Source: Paractinoplanes ferrugineus
GTDB lineage: Bacteria > Actinomycetota > Actinomycetes > Mycobacteriales > Micromonosporaceae
Reading direction: 5' to 3'
Length of the DNA stretch: 39,148 bases
Assembly (NCBI RefSeq): GCF_016862195.1
Contig: NZ_BOMM01000089.1
Span: forward strand, 1-39,148
Part shown: in pieces, positions 7,482-14,590 of the stretch
How the letters are laid out: every line of letters begins with the position of its first letter
Position numbering within the stretch: position 1 is the stretch's first letter
Made by a program: the position numbers and the translations under genes
Notes under the pieces: model-generated
The model's input: the letters and a program-made list of their open reading frames with translations, nothing else
Database searches by the model: none
What the model was told of the DNA's origin: nothing

Positions 7482-7620
7482 ACATCCTTCGTGATCAACC
7501 TCTGACCGGTGATGGTGGAGATGGACCTGTTCCGTTTCACCACGGCGGCGAGGTCGGCGAGGCTGCCTTTGATCGTCGGCCAGAGCTTCTCGACCGGTTG
7601 AGTTCCGGCGCGTCGTACCG
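7478..7620 (-). mobile_element. IS630-type transposase, C-terminal remnant
   Basis: On the minus strand the frame reads YDAPELN, then after a one-base shift VEKLWPTIKGSLADLAAVV and a short tail to TAG (7480-7478). The motif around PELNPVExLW with the final catalytic Glu is characteristic of IS630/Tc1-like DDE transposases. Only the end remains, and it overlaps the glucanase stop. Confidence 0.6.
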
Positions 7621-7635
7621 GCGATCAGGTGTTCT

Positions 7636-10600
7636 TCACGGGAACAGGTCCCCGCGCTCGGCCGCGTCGAGCCAGCCCTGAGCGTCGCTGTCACCGGCGT
7701 CGGCGCGGCGTCGGATGAGTGCGGTGGCCTCGTCGAGCCGGCCGTGCCGGGCGAGCAGACTCGCGATCGCCCAGTCGGCACCGAGGTCGCCTTTGGCAGC
7801 GCCGGCGCGCAGCAGCTCCACGGCGCGGTCGAGCTGTCCGTTGCCGGCGAGCCGGTCGACCCGCCAGGCGACAGCGGCCGGTTCCCCGGCGTCGGCCCGC
7901 GAGTTGAGCTCGTCCTCGCGTCCGGCCCGCGCCAGCGTGGCGATCAGGTCCCTCTCGGCCCCTTCACCTTTTGCCTGTCGCATGAGCGCGATCGCCTCGT
8001 CCACCCGCCCGTTCTCCGCGAGCTTATTGGCGACGGCTTCCCGGGCGAAGGGGTCCTCGTCCCCGACCGCCTCGGCCGCCGCGTCCAATCGACCCCGCGC
8101 GAGGAGAAAGGTGACCAGCTGACCGATCCCATGCCGGCGACCGGTGGCGGCTCGCGCCCGCAGGAATGCCTCCGCGTCGTCCGGGTGCAGCTGTTCGACG
8201 AGCCGTTCGACGATCGGCCCGGACGGCATTCCCGGACGTTCGATGGCCAGGGCGAGGGCTTCGCCGGCCCGGCCGGCGTCGAGCAGCAGGAAGATAAGTT
8301 CGTTGGCGGCCTGATCGCCCGGCGCCTTCCGCAGCACCGTGATCGCCGCCTCGACGCGGCCCTGCGCGGCGAGGACGCGCGCCAGCCAGGTCGCTGCGTG
8401 GGCCTCGTCCTCGCGATACGCCGCGCGGGCCCGGCGCAGCGCTCGCGCGAAGTGTTGATGCTCGAGCAGCAACTCGTCGAATTGCCGCGCGGCGCGGTCC
8501 TGGCCCAGGGGGAGGGCGGCGATCAGCGCCTCGGCGGCGGCGAACCGGCGCCGCCTTACCAGGTGATCCAGGTAGGCGGTCACGCCGTGGAGATCGCCCC
8601 TCTCGGCGAGGGCACGGACGTCCTCGAACCGGCCGGCTTCGACCAGCCGGTCGACCAGCCCGGAGTCGCTTCTCCCGCTCGCCCGTACGAGCTTGATCGC
8701 ACCATCGAGGTCGTCGACGTCGACCAGGTGGCGCAGAAGCGCCTCGGCCGACTCCTTGTCGGAGCGCCGGCGCAACTCGTCTATCCGGCCGTGCTCGACG
8801 AGCAACCGGGCCAGCCTGCGCCGGTCGTGGCGGGCCGACTTCCGCCGGTCGGCCGCCACCTCGCGCAGCACGTCCAATCCTTGCTCGACATCGCCGCGCT
8901 GGATGAGCAGGTCGGCCAGCTGCCATGCGACGTACCGGTCGCCGCCGCTGAATCGCTGTCGCAGCAACGCGATGACGTCGTCGGTACGCTCGAGCCGGGT
9001 CAACAGCGAGGTCAACCGCTTGGTCGCTTCCTTGTCGCCCGCCTTCATCACGGCGCGGGTGTGCTCGGCCGCCTCCACCAGCGCCAAGTGGTCCTGAAGA
9101 AGAGCGTGCCGGAACTGGTAGACCGGCCCCGCCCGCCGCAACACCGCCCGCCGCCGGTAGGCGTCGTCGAGAAAGCCGGAGAGCCGCAGGGGGAGCCGCC
9201 CGGTCGCGGCGAGCCGCAGGTGAGTGAGCCGGAAGAGAAGCCGTTGCCAGCCACCGTTCGCCAGCACGCCCGCCCCGCCGTAGACCGCCACCATGACGAA
9301 GGCCGCCGGGGAGACCGCGACGCTGGTTTGCAGCAGAAGAGCGACAAGTCCGACGCCGACCTGGGAAAGGGCGCCGGTCAAGGAGTAGGCCCAGCCGATT
9401 GCCGGGTCGCTCATATCGGTGGCCGGGCGGAAGGAGCGTGCCCGGTCCGGCCCCACACGGTTTACCGTCCGGTGGACGGCGAAGGTGGCTCCGCCGGAGA
9501 TGGCCGCACCGATCAGAGCGACCCGCCAGTCGTGCAGCAGGAATCCGGCTGCCAGACCCGAGGCCGCGCTCACGGCCGACTGTCCCAGGCCGATGCGAGC
9601 GAACCGCCACGGCGTCGCGAGAACAAAGGCCGGGAGAACCAGCCCGACCAGCCCGGCCTCGATGGCGCAACCGACGCCGTTCGCCAGCTGGCCCGCCAGC
9701 GCGGCGCCGGCGGTCAGCAACAGCAATCCGGTGGCGATAGTGGCCACGCGGGTAGTCCGGGGGTGCCGGGCGAGCAGGTCGACCTTCACCTGCCACCAGT
9801 GCCAGTCGCGGGTGCCGGTTTCGTACAGGTGATAGGCCAGCGTGGACAGGTGGCGGCGGGCTCGTGCCGATTTCCGCTCGTCGTAGGCCGCCGACACGAA
9901 CACGTCGAACAGGCGCCGGGCCAAGGGCTGGCGCCTGTCGAACGTCAGCAGTTCGGCCGGGCGGTGCGGATCCCGGCGGTACGCGCTGCGAGCCAGGGCG
10001 ATCATCAGCGGGCTGGACAGGACCTGGGCGATGGGTGCGTCGGGGTCGGTACGCAGGCGGTCGAAGACCGGCTCCCACAGCGGACGGCGCAACTCCGGGT
10101 AGGACAGGTAGGAGATCGCCACGTCGGGCGCCACCGGCCCGATCTCGACCACGGCGGCGGTGGTCAGCAGGACACCACCGGCGTTGACAGCCTCTTCGTA
10201 TTCGAGTCCGCGGCTGGTCACGACCAAGTGGTTGCCGAGCAGGCCGTACTCGTCGATCTGGCGTACCGCCTCCGCGCGGCTGCCCGGCGGCAGCTCGTCC
10301 AGGCCGTCCAGCACCGGCATGATCCGGCGGTGTTCTATCAACCAGCGGGCGGTACGGCGGGAGTTGTCGAGCACCTTCGGGTACAACTCGACCAGCTCGC
10401 GTTCGAGGAAACTGGTCAGGGACTCGCCGGGCCGCCAGCCGCTGAGCGCCATGACGACCGGTACCCGGCCGCCGTCCTCCGGTTTCTGCAGCAAGCCCTG
10501 GGTCAGCAGCAGGGTCAGGACGCTCTTGCCGGCCCCTGGGCCGCCGAGGACAGCGAGCTGACGGTGAGGCAGGGCGCGGAAGTGATCGACGACCTCAAGT

Positions 10601-11091
10601 GCGTCTCCGTCGAGGATCAGGGGCGAGCCACCGCCGCGGGTGCCGTCGCCGAGGACCGCGTCGTGCCCGGCGGCGGGCCGGCCGCTGGCCGACCAGCGCA
10701 CGACGATCGGGGCGGGGTTGCGTGCCTGTCGGTAGACGAGCTCCGCGCTGGTCGTATTCAGTACGCTCGCGGCGAGTTCCGCAGCCAGCCGGTCGCCGTC
10801 ACCGAACGTACCGAAGCTACGAATGAGCTTTTCGACGGCCAGGATGATCAGGCCGGCCGCGCCGGCCGGCAGCGCGATGATGTTGGCCCATCCGGTCCAA
10901 CGGTCGAACGCGTCCTTGGCCGCCTCAATGGCGTCAGGGTTGGCGTGAGCGGCGGTCAGGTCGGCCACCGTCACATCGGCGATCCACGCGCGGACGACCA
11001 CCAGCACCGAGACTGCCACCGCGGCGACACCCAGCAGCAGCCAGCCCAGCCATCTGATCCACCGCCACCAACGCCGCATACCGTGCATCAT
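7636..11091 (-). CDS. Membrane-anchored NACHT ATPase with C-terminal helical (TPR-like) repeats
   Basis: About 1151 residues. Order: an N-terminal basic/Trp stretch and two hydrophobic segments (GWLLLGVAAVAVSVLVVV; IIALPAGAAGLIILAV); a NACHT ATPase with Walker A GGPGAGKS, Walker B IMPVLDGLDELP and the LVVTSRG sensor; a central block of several more hydrophobic helices (ATIATGLLLLTAGAALAG and following); then some 500 residues of degenerate repeats (LLIQRGDVEQGLDVLREV, LLARHGRLDEATALIRRRADAGD) to the end. STAND NTPases of this shape act as ligand-triggered switches, and many bacterial ones are phage-defence or programmed-death proteins. The frame opens with a TTG at 11196, but the hydrophobic N-terminus begins at the MM at 11091, which I prefer. 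It is downstream of the MarR/unknown pair. Confidence 0.85.
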   Translation of the reverse strand: MMHGMRRWWRWIRWLGWLLLGVAAVAVSVLVVVRAWIADVTVADLTAAHANPDAIEAAKDAFDRWTGWANIIALPAGAAGLIILAVEKLIRSFGTFGDGDRLAAELAASVLNTTSAELVYRQARNPAPIVVRWSASGRPAAGHDAVLGDGTRGGGSPLILDGDALEVVDHFRALPHRQLAVLGGPGAGKSVLTLLLTQGLLQKPEDGGRVPVVMALSGWRPGESLTSFLERELVELYPKVLDNSRRTARWLIEHRRIMPVLDGLDELPPGSRAEAVRQIDEYGLLGNHLVVTSRGLEYEEAVNAGGVLLTTAAVVEIGPVAPDVAISYLSYPELRRPLWEPVFDRLRTDPDAPIAQVLSSPLMIALARSAYRRDPHRPAELLTFDRRQPLARRLFDVFVSAAYDERKSARARRHLSTLAYHLYETGTRDWHWWQVKVDLLARHPRTTRVATIATGLLLLTAGAALAGQLANGVGCAIEAGLVGLVLPAFVLATPWRFARIGLGQSAVSAASGLAAGFLLHDWRVALIGAAISGGATFAVHRTVNRVGPDRARSFRPATDMSDPAIGWAYSLTGALSQVGVGLVALLLQTSVAVSPAAFVMVAVYGGAGVLANGGWQRLLFRLTHLRLAATGRLPLRLSGFLDDAYRRRAVLRRAGPVYQFRHALLQDHLALVEAAEHTRAVMKAGDKEATKRLTSLLTRLERTDDVIALLRQRFSGGDRYVAWQLADLLIQRGDVEQGLDVLREVAADRRKSARHDRRRLARLLVEHGRIDELRRRSDKESAEALLRHLVDVDDLDGAIKLVRASGRSDSGLVDRLVEAGRFEDVRALAERGDLHGVTAYLDHLVRRRRFAAAEALIAALPLGQDRAARQFDELLLEHQHFARALRRARAAYREDEAHAATWLARVLAAQGRVEAAITVLRKAPGDQAANELIFLLLDAGRAGEALALAIERPGMPSGPIVERLVEQLHPDDAEAFLRARAATGRRHGIGQLVTFLLARGRLDAAAEAVGDEDPFAREAVANKLAENGRVDEAIALMRQAKGEGAERDLIATLARAGREDELNSRADAGEPAAVAWRVDRLAGNGQLDRAVELLRAGAAKGDLGADWAIASLLARHGRLDEATALIRRRADAGDSDAQGWLDAAERGDLFP

Positions 11092-11196
11092 GGCCAATCC
11101 CGCGTGCGCGGCGCATGAGCCGAACGGGTCCGCTGTTACCGCTCGAGTGACGAGCGCCAACGGGCTGGTACCCGACGAGCAGTACAAGGCCGCCAA

Positions 11197-11724
11197 TCAG
11201 ACCGTCGGCAAATCGTGCTGGGGCACATGGATTACCTGCGCAGTCGAGAGCCGGGGCGCTAGTCGATTTTCAGCCGCGTCCGGGCCCTCGGCAATCGGCA
11301 CCTGCCAGGGGAACGGGGCGAGGTCGGGCGGGATCCAGCCCTGCTTGGCCTGCGCGCTTGCCAGCGTCGCTGATCGGTAGAAGCGAGTGAGCAGGCGCTT
11401 GTCGAGGAGGGCGGGATGCTGGTCGGCGAAACCAGCGAAGTCCTGTTGCGGGCAACCGGCGGCGTGGTGCCCGACGAGTTCGACCCACGCCCGGCTGACC
11501 GTTGCGTGGTACTTCTGCGGCGCGCCCGCGTATCGGGCGGTGCGCTGGATGCCGTCGCTGATGAGGCCGATCGCTTCAGGTACCCCATAGCGGCGCACGG
11601 CCAGCCACGTCAGGTGGACGTGTTCCCGGTGACCGAACTGTTCGGCAGTGGTCATCACCTGGGCCATCAATGATGCGAAGATCGATGGCCCGCCGCTGGA
11701 TGACGATGGCCCTGGCGTTGTCAT
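11197..11724 (-). CDS. Uncharacterised 175-aa protein with an FxHREHVHLTW motif
   Basis: The start overlaps the stop of the MarR gene (ATGA), so the two are translated together. The conserved-looking core is FGHREHVHLTWLAVRRYG, then EAIGLISDGIQRTA, YHATVSRAWVELV and DKRLLTRFYRSATL. I have seen this His-x-x-His-Val plus Tyr-His-x-T-hetical-W pattern in small proteins of unknown function, but cannot name an activity; the histidines could bind metal. There is no signal peptide and no membrane segment. The MarR partner suggests a stress or small-molecule response. It lies 105 bases upstream of the NACHT gene. Confidence 0.75.
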   Translation of the reverse strand: MTTPGPSSSSGGPSIFASLMAQVMTTAEQFGHREHVHLTWLAVRRYGVPEAIGLISDGIQRTARYAGAPQKYHATVSRAWVELVGHHAAGCPQQDFAGFADQHPALLDKRLLTRFYRSATLASAQAKQGWIPPDLAPFPWQVPIAEGPDAAENRLAPRLSTAQVIHVPQHDLPTV

Positions 11725-12155
11725 GAGGGAAGCCCTGCCAGAGCTTCCAGTGCTTGTCGCAAGACAGCGATGTCGCCGACCGGCAGGCTGCTGAGCGCGC
11801 GGTGCTCAAGGCGAGCGATGGCCTCGCGGATTGCGGTGGCGGCGGTGCGGCCCGTCGAGGTGAGTTCGACGACGACGACCCGACGGTCTCCTGGACGATT
11901 GCCTCGGGTGATGTGTCCGCGTCGTTCGAGGCGGTCCAGCACGCTGGTGAGTGTCGTGGGGCGGACGCCCACCGCCTTGCCCAATTCGGAGACGGTGCGG
12001 CCGCGGCCGTCGGCGAGGTTGGCCATGGCGTTGATCTCAGAGGACGTCAGGTCGAGGTCGACGAGTTCGGCGGCAAGAACCTGCAATGTGGCATGGGTAG
12101 CCCGTTGTAACGCGAGCAGAGCGGACCAGTCAGGCGGCACGACTTGAGATGTCAC
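11721..12155 (-). CDS. MarR-family transcriptional regulator
   Basis: 144 residues with a winged helix: LDLTSSEINAMANLADGRGRTVSELGKAVGVRPTTLTSVLDRLERRGHITRGNRPGDRRVVVVELTSTGR, where the DRR wing signature is clear. The GTG at 12155 has no ribosome site, but a promoter -10 hexamer ends eight bases before it, so the message is probably leaderless. Two direct repeats flank that -10 and would be natural operator sites. Coupled by ATGA to the 175-aa protein. Confidence 0.9.
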   Translation of the reverse strand: MTSQVVPPDWSALLALQRATHATLQVLAAELVDLDLTSSEINAMANLADGRGRTVSELGKAVGVRPTTLTSVLDRLERRGHITRGNRPGDRRVVVVELTSTGRTAATAIREAIARLEHRALSSLPVGDIAVLRQALEALAGLPS

Positions 12156-12192
12156 GATTTCGAACTATACGATTTCGTGGTATCCCCTTCAA
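12154..12192 (-). promoter_or_regulatory. Promoter and direct-repeat operator of the MarR gene (leaderless)
   Basis: On the minus strand: -35 TTGAAG (12192-12187), 17-nt spacer, -10 TATAGT (12169-12164), then eight bases to the GTG start. Transcription would begin at or one base before the start codon. The 9-mer CGAAATCGT occurs at 12177-12169 and 12162-12154, 15 bp apart, bracketing the -10; binding there would block RNA polymerase. Confidence 0.6.
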
Positions 12193-12518
12193 GTCTTCCA
12201 GACATGCCTGCTGGTCGACGACGGCAGGTACTACTGCCTTTGGACATGCACAGCATTTGCTGTCGGTTGTGTCCTGCACTGCGCTCGGCGCACCGTGTTC
12301 CCTGAGCTGGTCTCAGTTGCCGCAGCAGTGCAAGCCGAGACGGATCGCATGGCGACATGTCGGCCCACAGCCATCGCCAGGAAAGCGTCCACGCCCTGAC
12401 CGAACGCGTCGAACAGCCGCGGCGACAGGTGCACGAGAAGGCGCCGCGAGCGCAGGCACCATCCCTATCGGCACGATGAATGCCAGGGGGTGTGCTCCCG
12501 GGTGGGGGTCTTTCGACG
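12193..12518. other. No intact gene; possible decayed coding sequence
   Basis: A minus-strand frame between about 12434 and 12330 reads LSPRLFDAFGQGVDAFLAMAVGRHVAM, which is protein-like but has no flanking domain, and the frame then degenerates. I see no RNA gene or repeat. Confidence 0.35.
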
Positions 12519-12905
12519 TTATTCCGATACGGCTTGCCCCCGGCGCACGCTTTGCGGCAGATTAAACGTCGGACTGGACGTGACGGAGGGCGGCAGATTG
12601 GCGACGACAAGGTCTGCGGCTTCCTTAGCCGACTCGGCCTGGCCGATAATCCGTTCGTATCCAGCGGCAATGACCTGGTACGGCGGGCCACCGCAGGCAA
12701 TGAGCGGAAGGTTCTGAGCGGGTGTGTCGGGCCAGGTCCACGGGGTCCTGAAAAACCTCAGCGTTCCGTGCGTGGGGAAAGGGAAGAGCGCGCGTAACGT
12801 GGGGTTTTCGTAAGCAGCCTTGAAGACGGGATTATCTGCCCACCAATGCTGTTTGTCATCAAGCAGTACGCGCCAAGCTTCGTCGGCATCCGTCACCGGT
12901 TCCAT
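12519..12905 (-). CDS. DUF6193-like protein
   Basis: 128 residues from the ATG at 12905, which has GGAGGAG upstream; a longer frame from 12947 lacks support. The body matches the pattern I know for DUF6193: KAAYENPTLRALFPFPTHGTLRF, then YQVIAAGYERIIGQAESAKEAADLVVANLPP. Function is unknown. Members occur singly and as part of longer proteins in actinomycetes, often as small cargo genes near mobile DNA, and it could be an immunity- or accessory-type protein. It stands alone between decayed segments. Confidence 0.65.
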   Translation of the reverse strand: MEPVTDADEAWRVLLDDKQHWWADNPVFKAAYENPTLRALFPFPTHGTLRFFRTPWTWPDTPAQNLPLIACGGPPYQVIAAGYERIIGQAESAKEAADLVVANLPPSVTSSPTFNLPQSVRRGQAVSE

Positions 12906-13201
12906 CTGCGCACTCCTCCGCGCCCAAGCGACACCTTGAAGATGCATCCTATGTGACTTGACGGCCGTCGCTGCATCGACCCAGGTCGTACTGGATGGCT
13001 GCTATGTTCCCGGATGCCATGAAAGGTAGCGAGGATGCAGTGCAGCGGCCGGTCGATGTTCTCGCGTGCACGGCCGTGTGGATGGTGTTGCGAGGGCAGG
13101 CGTGGCAGGCGGGGATATGGACGTCACAAAGGCCGACGCCCGGCGCGGATCGCGGCAGAAGCGGACGGCGGATTCGTAGGTTATAGGTGCGGGGCGTGGC
13201 T
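12906..13201. other. No recognisable gene
   Basis: Short frames on both strands are low-complexity and lack ribosome sites. Nothing further is supported. Confidence 0.4.
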
Positions 13202-13579
13202 CAGAAGACTTCAGCCCCGTCATTGGTTATCAGCGTAACAGCTTCGAGAATCAAGAATTCGAGATGATGGAAACCGGTTACGGGTTTGCGATTCGAGGTG
13301 TTGCGAGCGGAAAATGCATCGAACAAAACCACTACTTTCCGAGCCCTCCAGTCTGGGGTTTCGGCTCACTTGTACTCCAGCTGTAAAACCGCAGATCAAT
13401 CATGGAGACGGCTCCTGCTCTCGAACGGGTTGAGTGTAATTGTCAATTCATCGCATGCAGGATTCGCTATCCGCTATAATAAAAAAAGCAAAATAACGTC
13501 GCTTGAATTGAGCCCGTTAACATTTAGTTCGGAAGAGCAATTTCTAGTCACCCCCTTTGCAGGCCCCTCCGCGGCCTGA
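13202..13579 (+). other. Low-GC segment with two overlapping orphan reading frames
   Basis: This stretch is clearly AT-richer than its surroundings (runs such as ATAATAAAAAAAGC). One frame reads EDFSPVIGYQRNSFENQEF, then ETGYGFAIRG and HYFPSPPVWGFGSLVLQL before stopping near 13386. A second, from the ATG at 13286, continues to 13579 with LLLSNGLSVIVNSSHAGFAI and SLELSPLTFSSEEQFLV. They may be the two halves of one frameshifted protein. Neither is recognised and no ribosome site is clear. Its base composition and the neighbouring decayed integrase suggest foreign cargo. Confidence 0.35.
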
Positions 13580-13709
13580 CGGAAGTGTCGCTCGGCACCG
13601 ACCAGTCACCGTGGCGCTCGAGCCGGACCGCGAGGTTGTGATGCGCGTGCGTATCGCCAAGCTCTGCGCCGGCGAGGATGCCGGGAAGTCCACCGAGTAA
13701 GGGATCAGA

Positions 13710-14537
13710 TCACTCGGCAGCCTCGGCCGGCACCCACGCCGCTTCGAGGGGGTGCGGTTCACCCGTCAACGCGGCGCACGCGGCCGCAACCTCGAACAGG
13801 CTGGCGCGGACGTACGTCGCGGTGCTCCCGGCGTCGCGTTGCCCTCGTGGCCGGCGAATGCCCTCGCTACGGCATAGCCGAAATGCCGCTCTACCCAGGT
13901 CAGCGTCGTGTAGCGCAACCAGTGGGCGCTGACCTGCTGCACCGCCACCCACCGCAGGTGCTTGCCGAGCCGGCTGAAGATGTAGTCGTACCGCCGCCGG
14001 GTGATCGGTACACCATTGCGGTACCGCAGCAGCTGCCCCTGCGGATCGCCGTCGCCTCGTCCCTGCGCGTGCGCGAACAGGCCACTCATGAGGGTACGAG
14101 AGACCGGCTGCCACCGTACGGTCCCGCCCTTCTCCCGGAGCCGGATGAGACATTGCGTCTCGCCGAGGTCGCAGGGCCGCCGTGCCAGTGCACCGCCACG
14201 GCGGCAGGTTGAGTCCGTCGTCGACGGCATGTCGGTAGAGGCATCGGACTGCGGAGATGAAGTGTTCGGCCGCCACCCGGCCACCGCGGGCGTTGCGCCG
14301 CTCCACGCCCGACCGCTTGGTCCGCTCGGCGAACTGCTTGATCTCGAGCGGCGTCGGCTCATCGAGCGCACGCGCGCCCCATTCCTTCCGCAAGCGGTTC
14401 CAGTAGGTGCCGTAGCGGCGGCGCGTGCCGTCGGAGACCACCGCGGGCCGCGGTAGATGTTTCGCTAATGGGGGGCAGCGCGATGGCAGGAGCGAAAGGG
14501 CTCGATGAATGTCAGCTATCTGACAAGTGGTCGGTAG
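13710..14537 (-). pseudogene. Tyrosine recombinase/integrase, decayed
   Basis: Three pieces in two frames form one integrase. The N-terminal SAM-like domain lies in the first frame (VVSDGTRRRYGTYWNRLRKEWG, then EHFISAVRCLYRHAVDDGL) and stays open upstream to 14537. The catalytic domain lies in the second frame (CRRGGALARRPCDL, LREKGGTVRWQPVS, SAHWLRYTTLTWVERHFGYA, ARAFAGHEGN). The end returns to the first frame (STATYVRASLFEVAAACAALTGEPHPLEAAW), carrying the catalytic Tyr. At the first junction (about 14205) some 60-70 residues normally present are missing; the second junction is near 13835. It is inactive. It is probably the former integrase of an element that brought in some neighbours. Confidence 0.8.
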
Positions 14538-14542
14538 CTATC
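14510..14542. promoter_or_regulatory. Inverted repeat upstream of the CHAT gene
   Basis: TGTCAG-CTAT-CTGACA (14510-14525) is a perfect dyad. Its AGCTATC core (14514-14520) recurs as a direct copy at 14536-14542, 22 bp further. It lies 66-81 bases upstream of the CHAT start and is a reasonable operator, although part of it overlaps the old integrase N-terminus. Confidence 0.4.
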
Positions 14543-14590
14543 CCGGCGTAGACCTGTGACAGCACGAAATCCGGAGGGAGCCGCGCTGGT

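Noticed and set aside
7744..11118. 1124-aa plus-strand open frame opposite the NACHT gene
   Set aside because: It is the reverse-strand shadow of a real gene in high-GC DNA: no domain, Arg/Gly/Gln-rich, and it lacks a ribosome site.
12231..12434. 67-aa minus-strand frame upstream of the MarR gene
   Set aside because: Only about 25 residues look protein-like; no ribosome site, domain or coupling, so it is noted only as possible decay.
13580..13709. Plus-strand frame ending near 13699 (VALEPDREVVMRVRIAKLC)
   Set aside because: Readable for about 40 codons but with no start signal or family; it could be a relic end, but support is too thin for a feature.
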